Shown: positions 23,602-32,221, counted from the first letter of the stretch. The stretch: 40,066 bases of DNA from CAZHFW01 sp964531675 (GCA_964531675.1 CAZHFW010000035.1:1-40066); one strand, 5' to 3'. Numbers and translations: made by a program. Notes: generated from the sequence alone by a model not told the origin.

Positions 23602-24285
23602 GTGACCGCGGCACAGATCCAAGACGCGAGCCCCCAAAGGGTCCCGGACGCCGGGCGCTCCGATCGCCGCACGCCCACCCTGGTCCTGGCCAGCCGGTCC
23701 CCCCGCCGCCGGGAGCTCCTGACCGAGTTCGGGATCCCCCACCACGCCGCCGAGCCCGCGCTCGACGACGCCCAGCTCTGGCCCGGCGCGGTCCCGCCGC
23801 ATTGCTGGGTGACCGCCCTGGCGACGCTGAAGGCCTGGGCCTGCCTCCGGAATCTGCCCGCCGGATCCCCCACCATCGTGCTCGGGGCCGACACCGCCTG
23901 CATCAAGCAAGGTGTGCTCATCGGAACCCCCGTCGACGCGAGCGAAGCCGAGAAGATCATCCGCTTTCTCTCCGGCGGCGAGCACCGGGTCGTCACGGGC
24001 GTCGCCCTGATCTCGTCCGAAGGCATCCGCGAGCTCTGGTGCGACCGCGCGGTCGTCCGGGTCGGCGTCCTCTCCGAATCCCAGATCCGTCAGTACATCG
24101 AGAGCGGTCGATGGGCGGGGAAGGCCGGCGCGTACAACCTCCGCGAGCGCATCGACGCCGGCTGGCCCATCGCCTTCGAAGGCGATCCCACGTCCATCAT
24201 GGGCCTTCCCATGGAGAAGCTCGTCCCGAGCCTTGCCCGCATGGGCATCAGCCCCGATCCCAAGAGCCGGGAGATTCGCCCATGA
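23602..24285 (+). CDS. maf: Maf family nucleoside triphosphate pyrophosphatase
   Basis: A 227-residue protein of the Maf/HAM1-like fold, a house-cleaning enzyme that hydrolyses non-canonical or modified nucleotides to monophosphates. The family signature LVLASRSPRRRELL is complete and is followed by VLGADTACI, LSGGEHRVVTGVALI and the C-terminal YNLRERIDAGWP...EGDPTSIMGLPMEKL. About 27 residues of low similarity precede the motif. The ATGA overlap with the next gene indicates translational coupling. Dinucleotide preference (dTTP/UTP or m7GTP type) is not resolved. Confidence 0.9.
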   Translation: MTAAQIQDASPQRVPDAGRSDRRTPTLVLASRSPRRRELLTEFGIPHHAAEPALDDAQLWPGAVPPHCWVTALATLKAWACLRNLPAGSPTIVLGADTACIKQGVLIGTPVDASEAEKIIRFLSGGEHRVVTGVALISSEGIRELWCDRAVVRVGVLSESQIRQYIESGRWAGKAGAYNLRERIDAGWPIAFEGDPTSIMGLPMEKLVPSLARMGISPDPKSREIRP

Positions 24286-24758
24286 ACTTCGACGAGTTCG
24301 CGCTGCTGGCCTCCATCGACACCACCGCTCCGGCGCGCCTGGCTCCCGCCTGGGCGATTGTCCCCGTCGCGGTCCTGACGATTCTGCTCATCTGGGCCCA
24401 CGTTCGGTCCCTGTCCCGCACCGAGATGCCCGCGTCCCGCCGCCGGATCCGCTCTGTCAATGGCCTTCTGCTGCTCATGCTCCCGCCGCTGATGACCTAC
24501 GCCCTGACCGTCGCGTCCCCCCAGAAGCCGACGGTCTTCGTGTTCGCGTGGATGGCGGTCTCGGCGCTGCTCCTGCTCATCGTCTCCCTGGCGGTGCTGG
24601 ACGTCATCAACACCCTGAGGCTTCACCGCCGCGCCCTGGCCGAACTCCGCGCCCAGGCGCTTGATCTGCAGGCGGTGCTGCTCAACGCCCGTCTTCCGGG
24701 CGTCAAGGGCGGTACGCTTGCCCCTGATGCCGTCGGAAGCGCCAAAGCCAAGTCCTGA
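24282..24758 (+). CDS. Small membrane protein of unknown function
   Basis: A 158-residue protein I do not recognise. It has three likely membrane segments (about 22-41, 60-78 and 87-110) and a C-terminal basic helix (LRLHRRALAELRAQ). The ATG overlaps the maf stop (ATGA), and its 3' end overlaps lpxK by 32 bases, so it is sandwiched in a maf-lpxK operon. The overlaps argue that it is real. The context suggests an envelope role, but that is only position. Confidence 0.75.
   Translation: MNFDEFALLASIDTTAPARLAPAWAIVPVAVLTILLIWAHVRSLSRTEMPASRRRIRSVNGLLLLMLPPLMTYALTVASPQKPTVFVFAWMAVSALLLLIVSLAVLDVINTLRLHRRALAELRAQALDLQAVLLNARLPGVKGGTLAPDAVGSAKAKS
24713..24718 (+). promoter_or_regulatory. -10 element (TACGCT) for lpxK inside the preceding gene
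   Basis: GGTACGCT lies within the end of the membrane-protein gene and ends 8 bases before the lpxK ATG at 24727. It could give lpxK its own transcript besides read-through. Confidence 0.4.
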
Positions 24759-25827
24759 TCCGACGCCCGAGCGATCCGAGCCCGCGGCGCCGCCTCCCGG
24801 TCCGGTCCCGGGCCTGTTTGGCGTCTTTGCATCCTGGGCCTACGCCCGCGAGGTCGCACGCCGCAACCGCAACTATGACCTGGGCAAGAAGGTCAATCGC
24901 TTCAACATCCCCGTGATCAGCGTGGGCAACCTCTCCGTCGGAGGAACAGGCAAGAGCCCCATGGTCGCCTGGATCGTCGAGGCGCTGCAGGCCGAGAACG
25001 CCAAGCCTTGCATCGCGATGCGGGGCTACCGCTCCAAGCGCAAAGGCCCGGCCCGCATCTCCGACGAAGCGGAGGAATACAGACACCGCTTCGGCCGCGC
25101 CGTCCCGGTCGTCGCGCGTCCCGATCGAACCACCGGACTCCGCGAACTCTTGTCGTCTCCCGAAGGCAAGGGCGTCAACGCGATCATCCTCGATGACGGA
25201 TTCCAGCACCGCAAGATCGCCCGCGATCGCGACCTGGTGCTCATCGACGCGACCCGCTCACCCTTCCACGACACGCTCCTGCCCGCGGGCTGGCTCCGCG
25301 AACCCGTTGAGTCCCTCAAGCGTGCCTCGGGCGTCGTCATCACGCACGCCGAAGCCGCGACCACCGCCCAGATCAGCACGCTCTCGGATCAGCTCGCTCG
25401 CGTCACGGGTCATCCGCCGCTGGCGGTCGCCCGGCACGTGTGGTCGGGATACCGCGTCTTCGAAGGCGGCCGCGAACGCGTGGTCCCGCTGGCGTGGTAC
25501 TCCTCGCGCAAGGCGTTCGCGACCTGCGCGATCGGCAACCCCGAACCATTCCTGGCTGAAGCCTCGCGCCGGGCGGGTCAGTTCATGGGCGCCGAGCGGC
25601 GTCGGGACCATGATCCCTACAGCCTGGAATCCGTTGTGAGCCTGTGCACCAAGGCCCAGGACGCCGGGGCCGACACCCTGATCTGCACCGCCAAGGACTG
25701 GACCAAACTCTCCCGATCGCTCGGGACGAGCTGGACCGGGGCGGTCGCGGTCCCCCTGCTGATCCTGGTCTTTGACCGCGGGGAGGCCGAACTCCGCCGC
25801 CATGTGCTCACCGCCCTGGGCTCATAG
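24727..25827 (+). CDS. lpxK: Tetraacyldisaccharide 4'-kinase (lipid A synthesis)
   Basis: A 366-residue inner-membrane-associated kinase adding the 4'-phosphate to the lipid A disaccharide. PVISVGNLSVGGTGKSPMVAW contains the P-loop, and AIILDDGFQHRKIARDRDLVLID is the characteristic LpxK motif with the catalytic Asp pair. A Pro-rich N-terminus (about 25 residues) precedes a hydrophobic stretch GLFGVFASWAYA that would sit at the membrane. With hldE just downstream it points to a lipopolysaccharide outer membrane. Its stop TAG (25825-25827) is part of the putative -10 box TAGACT of hldE. Confidence 0.93.
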   Translation: MPSEAPKPSPDPTPERSEPAAPPPGPVPGLFGVFASWAYAREVARRNRNYDLGKKVNRFNIPVISVGNLSVGGTGKSPMVAWIVEALQAENAKPCIAMRGYRSKRKGPARISDEAEEYRHRFGRAVPVVARPDRTTGLRELLSSPEGKGVNAIILDDGFQHRKIARDRDLVLIDATRSPFHDTLLPAGWLREPVESLKRASGVVITHAEAATTAQISTLSDQLARVTGHPPLAVARHVWSGYRVFEGGRERVVPLAWYSSRKAFATCAIGNPEPFLAEASRRAGQFMGAERRRDHDPYSLESVVSLCTKAQDAGADTLICTAKDWTKLSRSLGTSWTGAVAVPLLILVFDRGEAELRRHVLTALGS

Positions 25828-25830
25828 ACT
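25825..25830 (+). promoter_or_regulatory. -10 element (TAGACT) for hldE overlapping the lpxK stop codon
   Basis: TAGACT begins with the TAG stop of lpxK and ends 11 bases before the hldE ATG at 25842. The same hexamer precedes serS. Confidence 0.4.
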
Positions 25831-25841
25831 TGTCCGAGCCC

Positions 25842-27335
25842 ATGGACACCCTGCTGAGCCACCTCTCCAACTGGAAGCCCTTCTCCGCCCTGGTCGTGGG
25901 CGACTTCATGCTCGACCAGCTCGTCAAGGGCGATGCCGAGCGTCTGAGCCCCGATGCGCCGGTCCCGATCCTGAACGTCCGCTCGAGCGAGGACCGTCCG
26001 GGCGGCGCCGCCAACGTGTGCATGGATCTGGTCGCGTTGGGCGGGAGCGTCGAGGCCTTCGGCGTCACCGGGAACGACGACCACGCACGCCGGCTGCGCG
26101 ACGCGCTGGGCCGTGAACGCGTGGGCTCGGCGGGCCTGATCGCGGACGCGACGCGCCCGACGACCGTGAAGCAGAACCTGATCGGTCTGGCCCAGACGCG
26201 TCACCCGCAGAAGATGTTTCGCGTGGACTACGAATCGCGTGAGCCGCTCTCGGGCAAGGTCGTGGATCATCTCATCGACGCGTTCACCGAAGCCTTGCCC
26301 CGCGCCGATGTGGTCTGTCTCGAGGACTACGCCAAGGGCGTCTGCACGCCCGAGGTCTGCCACGAGGTGATCGCCCGCTCGCGCAAGGCGGGGAAGCCCG
26401 TGCTCGTCGATCCCGCGCGCATCGAGAGCTACGAGAAGTACCGCGGCGCCACGGTCATCACGCCCAACCGCACCGAGGCCGAGACCGCGACCGGCGCCAA
26501 GACCGACGCCGGCGCTGATCCCACGCACAACGCCAAGCTCGCCGAGCAGCTGCTCAACGAGATCGGTCTGGAAGCGGTCGTGCTTACCCTCGACAAGCAC
26601 GGCGCGCTGCTGCTGGAGCGCGGCTCCTCGCCGATCGCGATCCCGACCGTCGCGCGTCAGGTCTACGACGTGACCGGCGCGGGCGACATGTTCCTCGCGG
26701 GTCTGGCCGCGGCCCGCGCCAACGGCACAACCTGGACCGATGCTGTCCGATTCGCCAACGCCGCGGCGGGCCTCGAAGTCGAGATCTTCGGCGTCGAGCC
26801 GATCCCGCTCGAGCGCGTGCACCACTCGATCCTGACGCAAGCGTCGACGAGCAAGGTGCGCACGCTCCCGCAACTGCTCATCGAGATCGAAGCCCGCCGC
26901 AAGGCCGCCGCCGCTTCGCGTGCGCCCTTCCGCGTCGTCTTCACCAACGGCTGCTTCGACATCCTGCACAAGGGCCACACCTCCCTGATCCGCCAGGCCG
27001 CGGAACTTGGGGATTTCCTTGTGGTCGCGGTGAACTCCGACGCGTCGGTGCGGCGACTGAAGGGACCTGCCCGTCCCGTGAACAACCAGGACGACCGCGC
27101 GGAGATCCTCAGCGAACTCGAAGCGGTCGACGCGGTTGTAATTTTTGACGACGACACCCCAATCGAGGTGATCCGCCAGGTACGTCCGGACACCCTCGTC
27201 AAGGGGGGGGATTACTCCAAGGCGCAGGTCGTCGGTGCGGAACTGGTGGAAAGCTTCGGGGGAAACGTGGTGCTCGTCGATGTAGTTCCGGGGCGGAGCA
27301 CGACCGGGACGATTGAGCGGCTGCGCGGCTGCTGA
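25842..27335 (+). CDS. hldE: Bifunctional heptose 7-phosphate kinase / heptose 1-phosphate adenylyltransferase
   Basis: A 497-residue fusion giving ADP-D-glycero-manno-heptose for the LPS inner core. Residues about 1-330 are a PfkB/ribokinase-type kinase (VVGDFMLDQ, RPGGAANV, and DVTGAGDMFLA with the catalytic Asp). Residues about 360-497 are the nucleotidyltransferase (FTNGCFDILHKGHTSLI, VAVNSDASVRRLKGPARPV, VRPDTLVKGGDY). The length and domain order match E. coli HldE. The ATG at 25842 is used; a TTG at 25830 would lie in the -10 box. It follows lpxK by 14 bases. Confidence 0.95.
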   Translation: MDTLLSHLSNWKPFSALVVGDFMLDQLVKGDAERLSPDAPVPILNVRSSEDRPGGAANVCMDLVALGGSVEAFGVTGNDDHARRLRDALGRERVGSAGLIADATRPTTVKQNLIGLAQTRHPQKMFRVDYESREPLSGKVVDHLIDAFTEALPRADVVCLEDYAKGVCTPEVCHEVIARSRKAGKPVLVDPARIESYEKYRGATVITPNRTEAETATGAKTDAGADPTHNAKLAEQLLNEIGLEAVVLTLDKHGALLLERGSSPIAIPTVARQVYDVTGAGDMFLAGLAAARANGTTWTDAVRFANAAAGLEVEIFGVEPIPLERVHHSILTQASTSKVRTLPQLLIEIEARRKAAAASRAPFRVVFTNGCFDILHKGHTSLIRQAAELGDFLVVAVNSDASVRRLKGPARPVNNQDDRAEILSELEAVDAVVIFDDDTPIEVIRQVRPDTLVKGGDYSKAQVVGAELVESFGGNVVLVDVVPGRSTTGTIERLRGC

Positions 27336-27346
27336 GTCTCGGATCG

Positions 27347-27365
27347 GGCCCGCTGCCTGCGGGCC
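27347..27365. repeat. Hairpin between hldE and the ASCH-like gene
   Basis: GGCCCGC and GCGGGCC pair around loop TGCCT; GATC on both sides extends the symmetry. It sits 6 bases before the GTG at 27372, so it may act as an hldE end signal or fold over the next start. There is no U-tract. Confidence 0.5.
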
Positions 27366-27371
27366 AAGATC

Positions 27372-27953
27372 GTGATCCACGTCGCCGTCATCGCCGAGCC
27401 GTACGTTGAGCACATCCTGCAAGGACGCAAACGCGTCGAGCTGCGCCTTTCCGTGGCCCGCCAGCCTTGGCATGGTCACGTCTTCGCGGGCGAACGCATC
27501 TACTTCAAAGTGCGCGGCGGCGACATCGTGGGAACCGCGATCGTCCAGCGCGTGCACACGTACCCGATCGAGTCCGCGGAAGACCTCGAAGCGCTCCGCA
27601 AGGAACTCACAGAGCCCGCGCTGGCGCCCCCGGAGTTCTGGGAGTACAAGTCCGACGCGCGGCATGCCGTCGCGATCTGGCTCAGCGCTCCCGAGCGCGT
27701 CGCCTATGGCCCGCGTCTGGACGCTCGCAGCGGATACAACCCTCGCACCGCATGGTGCACGCTCCCCGACGTCGCCGACGTGTATCCGCAGTGCCTCTCG
27801 CCTCAGAACGAATCCGATGTCGCGTTCGTCGATCCGCTGAAGGAAGATACGGAACTCCGCAACGACGCCGACATCACCAGCGAATCACGATCTTCCCGAA
27901 CTGCTCTGCCGCCTCCAAGCGGGCATACGCCGCCGAAGCGTCGCTCGGCGTGA
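27372..27953 (+). CDS. ASCH/PUA-like domain protein
   Basis: A 193-residue protein. The N-terminal part (VAVIAEPYVEHILQGRKRVELRLS, the ILxGxKxxExR pattern) and the following beta-rich segment GERIYFKVRGGDIVGTAIVQRV resemble the ASCH subgroup of PUA-like RNA-binding domains. Substrates could be RNA or modified nucleosides, which is an inference. The C-terminal 40 residues are low-complexity. The GTG at 27372 is the first start after hldE (36 bases). The 3' end runs 80 bases into the convergent oxidoreductase gene, an unusually long overlap, so the natural C-terminus deserves caution. Confidence 0.6.
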   Translation: MIHVAVIAEPYVEHILQGRKRVELRLSVARQPWHGHVFAGERIYFKVRGGDIVGTAIVQRVHTYPIESAEDLEALRKELTEPALAPPEFWEYKSDARHAVAIWLSAPERVAYGPRLDARSGYNPRTAWCTLPDVADVYPQCLSPQNESDVAFVDPLKEDTELRNDADITSESRSSRTALPPPSGHTPPKRRSA

Positions 27954-28914
27954 AGACCTTGTCCACCGCGGGGCGCAGCGCCCCCGCGCGGAAGAGGGCC
28001 GCAACCTCGCGGAACTCCGCGTTGGATCCCATCGTCGAGCCCAGAATGCGAAGCTGATTCCAAAAGATGCGCGCCAGATCGGTTTCCGCGACCGGCCCGC
28101 TCGTGCATCCGGGCGTCACGTACGCGCCGCCCCGGGCCAGCGACTTGATGCACTTGAGATGCGTCGCCTTTCCGGTGGAGTCCACCGCCATGTCCACGCC
28201 GCGCTTGCCTGTCCAGGCCCGGACTTCCTTGGACCAGTCCTGGCCACTGTCGAGCACGAGCAGATCCGCGCCGAGCTCCTTGGCCTTGTCGAGCTTCCAC
28301 TGGTGACGGCTCGTCACCGCAACGGGGCACCGGAAATGCTTGGCGATCGAGAGCGCCGCGGTCGCGACGCCGCCACCGATGCCCGTGATAAGCACCGCCT
28401 GGCCTGGTCTGAGCTGGCCCTTGGTCACGATCATCGAGTACGCCGTCAGGGCGCACAGGCCGAACGCCGCCGCCTCGACGGGATCAGCGTCCCCGACCGC
28501 CGCCAGGTTGTCCGCGGGGATCGAGAACATCTCGGCGAACATCCCGTTGTGGTGCTCGCCGACCAGCTCGTACTCGGGCGCGAGCGTGCTCTCGGGCGGA
28601 TCACCGGCACGAACGCCCTTGACGACGTTCATGGCCGCGTTGACGATGACGCGCTTGCCGAGCCAGTCCTTGTCCACGCCCGGTCCGATCGCCTCGACGA
28701 CGCCGCACGAGTCGCAGCCCGAGACCCGCGGATACGTCAGGTCGACGCCCGGGATGCCCATGCCCACCCACAGGTCCATGTGGTTGAACGCGGTCGCGAG
28801 CGTGCGGATGTTGACCCATCCGGGCTTGGGCGCTGGCAGATCGGGCCAGTCCGCGCGGAACCGCACATTCGGGGTGACGGGATTGCCCTGACGTTCAACG
28901 ACGATCGCTCGCAT
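27874..28914 (-). CDS. Medium-chain dehydrogenase/reductase (zinc-type alcohol dehydrogenase / quinone oxidoreductase-like)
   Basis: A 346-residue MDR oxidoreductase. The GroES-like N-terminal half (FNHMDLWVGMGIPG, PRVSGCDSCGVVEAIGPGV) is followed by a Rossmann fold (AVLITGIGGGVATAALSIAKHF). NAD(P) binding is expected from the Gly-rich turn. The CDSCG motif and EYELVGEHHNGMFAEM resemble zinc-dependent members, but the four-Cys structural zinc lobe is absent (AMNVVKGVRAGDPPES instead). Substrate unknown. A -10 box ends 6 bases before the ATG, which fixes the start. It overlaps the convergent ASCH-like gene by 80 bases. Confidence 0.87.
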   Translation of the reverse strand: MRAIVVERQGNPVTPNVRFRADWPDLPAPKPGWVNIRTLATAFNHMDLWVGMGIPGVDLTYPRVSGCDSCGVVEAIGPGVDKDWLGKRVIVNAAMNVVKGVRAGDPPESTLAPEYELVGEHHNGMFAEMFSIPADNLAAVGDADPVEAAAFGLCALTAYSMIVTKGQLRPGQAVLITGIGGGVATAALSIAKHFRCPVAVTSRHQWKLDKAKELGADLLVLDSGQDWSKEVRAWTGKRGVDMAVDSTGKATHLKCIKSLARGGAYVTPGCTSGPVAETDLARIFWNQLRILGSTMGSNAEFREVAALFRAGALRPAVDKVFTPSDASAAYARLEAAEQFGKIVIRW

Positions 28915-28920
28915 GGTTCA

Positions 28921-28926
28921 AGAATA
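28921..28926 (-). promoter_or_regulatory. -10 element (TATTCT) for the MDR oxidoreductase
   Basis: GGTATTCT on the minus strand ends 6 bases before the ATG at 28914, consistent with a leaderless transcript. Confidence 0.5.
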
Positions 28927-28973
28927 CCCGCCCGGACCATGGCCGCTGCGTCCTGACGTCCGGAGCCCCGCGT

Positions 28974-30704
28974 TTACCCCATCCCCGCCACGCGATCGAC
29001 CTCGTCGAGCGTGGTCACGCCGTCGGCGACCAGGCGCCATCCGAACTGCGCCAGCGTCGTGAACATCCCGCCTTCGATGACCTTTTTCATCGCGGCGATC
29101 GTGGGTTCACGGAGCACCACGTCGCGGAGCTCATCGTTGAAGTCAAGCAGCTCGAACAGCGCCTGCCGCCCGCGATACCCCGTGCGCAGACAGCGCGAGC
29201 AGCCGGTCGCGGAGTACATCCGCGTCTTGCCTTGCAGGTGCCTCCCGAGCCTCGAGGCAACGCCCGCGGGCACGCCGATCTCACGCTTGCAATGCTCGCA
29301 GAGCACGCGCACGAGCCGCTGCGCCAGCACCAGGTCCAGCGAGTTTGCGACCAGGTAAGGCTCCACCTTCAGATCAAGCAGCCGGAAGACCGCCGCGATC
29401 GTGTCCTTGGCGTGCACCGTCGAGAACACGACGTGCCCGGTCATGGCGGCCTGCATCGCGGTCCGGGCCGTCTCCTCGTCGCGGATCTCGCCCACCAGGA
29501 TCACGTCCGGGTCCTGCCGGAGCACGCTCCGCAGAAGCTGACCGAACGTGTTCCCCTTGTTGGCGTCGATCGGAATCTGCGTGACCCCGTCGAGCTGATA
29601 CTCCACCGGATCCTCGATCGTCACCACATTCCGCGAGTAGCGATCGATCTCGCGGATCGCGTTGTACAGCGTCGTGGTCTTGCCCGAACCGGTCGGCCCG
29701 CACACGAGCAGGAGCCCATGGTCCTGATGGCACACCCGCTTCACGCGGTCCAGCGTGTACCCCGCAAGCCCGATCTCCGCCAGCGTCGCGGGCACGGTCC
29801 GCGCGTCCAGCACGCGCAGCACGAGCTTCTGTCCGTGCACGCTGGGCGTGAAGCTCACGCGGTAATCCACACGCCGATCCGGGAACCTGGCCGAAAAGTG
29901 CCCTTCCTGCACCGTGTCCTTGGACGCCATGTGCATCTGGCACACCGTCTTGATCAGCCCGTACGAAAGCTCGCCCACGCGCCGGGGAAGCTCGACGATC
30001 TGCACCATCTGGCCGTCCACGCGCATGCGGATGTTGAACATCTCGGGCTTGGGCTCGACGTGGATGTCCGTCGCCCGAGCCTTGGACGCGCACCGCAGCA
30101 TGAGCCTCACCGCGGTCGCGCCGTCGCTCGCGCCCGCCAGCGCCTCGCTCGATTTGCCCCCCGAATCGACCAGCGCCACCGACTCCGGCGCCGAGAGCTT
30201 GGGCGGCACATGGTCGATCAGCGTGTTGAACTCCAGCGCCCAGCCCTCGCTCTTGCCCCCCGCCGCCGCGGGATCGGCAAACCGCACGGGCTGCGGCGTC
30301 GCTTCGAACTGATCCTCCCCACTCGCGCCCGAAATCGCCTCCGCCTCTGGCTCGTTCGCGTCCTGATCGTGCGTCGTCCGCGTGAGCTGCCTGGCCATCG
30401 CCTCCTGGGGGTCCGGAAGGGACTCGACCAGGAACTCGTGCTTGCCGATCGTGAGCACATCCCCGGGGGAAAGCAGGGACTCGAGCACCCGCCGCTCGTT
30501 CACCTTGGTGCCGTTGCGGCTCTTGAGGTCGCGGACCGTCAGCATCCCGTCCGGGCCGAGCTCGATCTCGCAATGAAACCGCGAGGCCCGGTCGTCCACG
30601 ATCGCCAGCGTGTTGTCCGGATGCCGCCCGATGGTCACCTTCCCCGCCCCCACCATGAGCGGGCGGCAGTCTCCACGGATCGGCGTTAACTGAATACGCG
30701 GCAT
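28974..30704 (-). CDS. FHA domain fused to a GspE/PilB-type secretion or pilus ATPase
   Basis: A 576-residue fusion. Residues 1-95 are an FHA phosphothreonine-recognition domain with GR (26-27), SRxH (41-44) and NGT (64-66). After an acidic linker, residues about 190-576 are a type II secretion/type IV pilus assembly ATPase: Walker A GPTGSGKTT (336-344), Asp box/Walker B DPDVILVGEIRDEETA, His box FSTVHAKDTIAAVFRLLD, and a four-Cys zinc motif (CEHCK ... CSRC). Canonical GspE/PilB carries N1E/N2E domains instead of FHA. A threonine-phosphorylation signal could therefore control pilin or pseudopilin assembly; this is inferred. The ATG at 30704 (MPRIQLTP) follows a -10 box by 8 bases. It is divergent from serS. 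Confidence 0.9.
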   Translation of the reverse strand: MPRIQLTPIRGDCRPLMVGAGKVTIGRHPDNTLAIVDDRASRFHCEIELGPDGMLTVRDLKSRNGTKVNERRVLESLLSPGDVLTIGKHEFLVESLPDPQEAMARQLTRTTHDQDANEPEAEAISGASGEDQFEATPQPVRFADPAAAGGKSEGWALEFNTLIDHVPPKLSAPESVALVDSGGKSSEALAGASDGATAVRLMLRCASKARATDIHVEPKPEMFNIRMRVDGQMVQIVELPRRVGELSYGLIKTVCQMHMASKDTVQEGHFSARFPDRRVDYRVSFTPSVHGQKLVLRVLDARTVPATLAEIGLAGYTLDRVKRVCHQDHGLLLVCGPTGSGKTTTLYNAIREIDRYSRNVVTIEDPVEYQLDGVTQIPIDANKGNTFGQLLRSVLRQDPDVILVGEIRDEETARTAMQAAMTGHVVFSTVHAKDTIAAVFRLLDLKVEPYLVANSLDLVLAQRLVRVLCEHCKREIGVPAGVASRLGRHLQGKTRMYSATGCSRCLRTGYRGRQALFELLDFNDELRDVVLREPTIAAMKKVIEGGMFTTLAQFGWRLVADGVTTLDEVDRVAGMG

Positions 30705-30712
30705 GCCCCTCA

Positions 30713-30718
30713 AGCTTA
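30713..30718 (-). promoter_or_regulatory. -10 element (TAAGCT) for the FHA-GspE gene
   Basis: GGTAAGCT on the minus strand ends 8 bases before the ATG at 30704. It shares an 80-base divergent gap with the serS promoter. Confidence 0.45.
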
Positions 30719-30771
30719 CCGATCCCAAACCGCGAAGTTGCCCACCCCCAAAAACGCCCCGTCCCCGGCCC

Positions 30772-30777
30772 TAGACT
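30772..30777 (+). promoter_or_regulatory. -10 element (TAGACT) for serS
   Basis: CCTAGACT ends 7 bases before the ATG at 30785. The gap (tggcccc) contains no Shine-Dalgarno sequence. Confidence 0.5.
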
Positions 30778-30784
30778 TGGCCCC

Positions 30785-32221
30785 ATGATCGACCTCAAGC
30801 AGCTCCGCGAGAACCCCGACCGCTTCAAGACGGGCGCCGCCCGCAAGAAGATCGGTGTCGACATCGACCGCGTCCTGAAGCTCGACCAGGAGCGCCGCGC
30901 CGCCATGACCAGCGCCGAGCAGCTCCGCGCCGAACAGAAGCGCATCGAGAAGGAAATGGGCCCCCAGATGGGCAAGCTCTCGGGGCAGCTCAAGGCCGCC
31001 CAGGGCGCGGACAAGGACGCCCTTCAGAAGCAGCTCGACGAGCTCAAGGCCCGCCCCAACGCGCTCAAGGCCCAGATCGCCGAACAGGAAGCCAGGCTCG
31101 CCTCCACCGAGACCGAGTTCAACACGCTCCTGCTCCAGATCCCCATCCCGCCCGATGACGATGTGCCGGTCGGCCAGTCCTCCGACGACAACGTCGAGGT
31201 CCGCCGCTGGAACCCCGCGGGCTTTGACGCCTCCAAGCCCTTCGAGTCCCAGCGGGGCTTCAAGCCCAAGCCCCACATCGACCTCGTCCGCGACCTCAAG
31301 CTCGCCGACTTCGAGCGCGGCGTGAAGCTCGCGGGCACCCGCTCCTACATCCTCACCGGCGACGGCATGCGTCTGCACAACGCGGTCACCCGCTTCGCCT
31401 TCGACTTCATGTCGGAGAAGCAGGGCTTCACCCCCGTCAGTGTCCCGGTCCTGGTCCGCGAGGAAGCCATGGTCGGCACAGGCTTCTTCCCCGCCGGCCG
31501 CGAGCAGGCGTACCACATCGCCGAAAGCCAGCGTCAGAACCCCGACGGCGCCGACGCCAAGGAAGCCGCGGCCAAGGACCTGTTCCTGACGGGAACAGGC
31601 GAGGTCGGCCTCATGGGCATCCACATGGGCGAGATCCTCGATGAGAGCGTCCTGCCTCTGAAGTACGTGACCCTGAGCACCTGCTTCCGTCGCGAAGCGG
31701 GCGCCGCCGGCAAGGACACCGCGGGCCTGTACCGCATCCACCAGTTCGACAAGGTCGAGCAGGTCGTGATCTGCAAGGCCGACAGCGCCGAGAGCCGCGC
31801 CTGGCACAAGAAGATGATCGGGTTCGTGGAAGAGATCCTCCAGCAGCTGGAGATCCCCTACCGCCTGCTCCAGTGCTGCTCCGCCGACCTTGGCCCCAAG
31901 AACGCCGACATGGTCGACATCGAAAGCTGGATGCCTGGCCGGGGCGAACTGGTCAATGGCGTCCCCACCGGCGCCTACGGCGAAACGCACTCCGCCAGCC
32001 GCCTCTACGACTTCCAGTGCCGCCGCCTCAACATGCGCTACCGCACCGGCCCGCAGGGAGGCAAAACCGAGACGGTCTTCTGCCACTCGCTCAACAACAC
32101 CGTCATCGCCAGCCCGCGCGTGCTCATCCCGCTGCTCGAGAATCACCAGAACGCCGACGGCAGCGTGACGATCCCCAAGGCGCTGAGGCCTTACATGGGC
32201 GGACGCGAGAAGATCGGTTAA
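30785..32221 (+). CDS. serS: Seryl-tRNA synthetase
   Basis: A 478-residue class II synthetase charging tRNA-Ser. The N-terminal MIDLKQLRENPDRFKTGAAR-like start and a long antiparallel coiled coil (about 30-105) form the tRNA-binding arm. Motif 2 is STCFRREAGAAGKDTAGLYRIHQF, read in parts, and motif 3 contains the NNTVIASPRVLIPLLENHQNADGSVTIPKALRPYMGG core (abridged). It is somewhat longer than the usual 420-430 because of an insertion around 250-275. The stop TAA shares bases with the stop of the convergent AlbA_2 gene (TTAA at 32218-32221). Confidence 0.96.
   Translation: MIDLKQLRENPDRFKTGAARKKIGVDIDRVLKLDQERRAAMTSAEQLRAEQKRIEKEMGPQMGKLSGQLKAAQGADKDALQKQLDELKARPNALKAQIAEQEARLASTETEFNTLLLQIPIPPDDDVPVGQSSDDNVEVRRWNPAGFDASKPFESQRGFKPKPHIDLVRDLKLADFERGVKLAGTRSYILTGDGMRLHNAVTRFAFDFMSEKQGFTPVSVPVLVREEAMVGTGFFPAGREQAYHIAESQRQNPDGADAKEAAAKDLFLTGTGEVGLMGIHMGEILDESVLPLKYVTLSTCFRREAGAAGKDTAGLYRIHQFDKVEQVVICKADSAESRAWHKKMIGFVEEILQQLEIPYRLLQCCSADLGPKNADMVDIESWMPGRGELVNGVPTGAYGETHSASRLYDFQCRRLNMRYRTGPQGGKTETVFCHSLNNTVIASPRVLIPLLENHQNADGSVTIPKALRPYMGGREKIG

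Noticed and set aside
30716..32146. 476-codon minus-strand frame opposite serS
   Set aside because: Repetitive Ala/Leu/Gly/Asp translation generated by serS codon bias; no motif.
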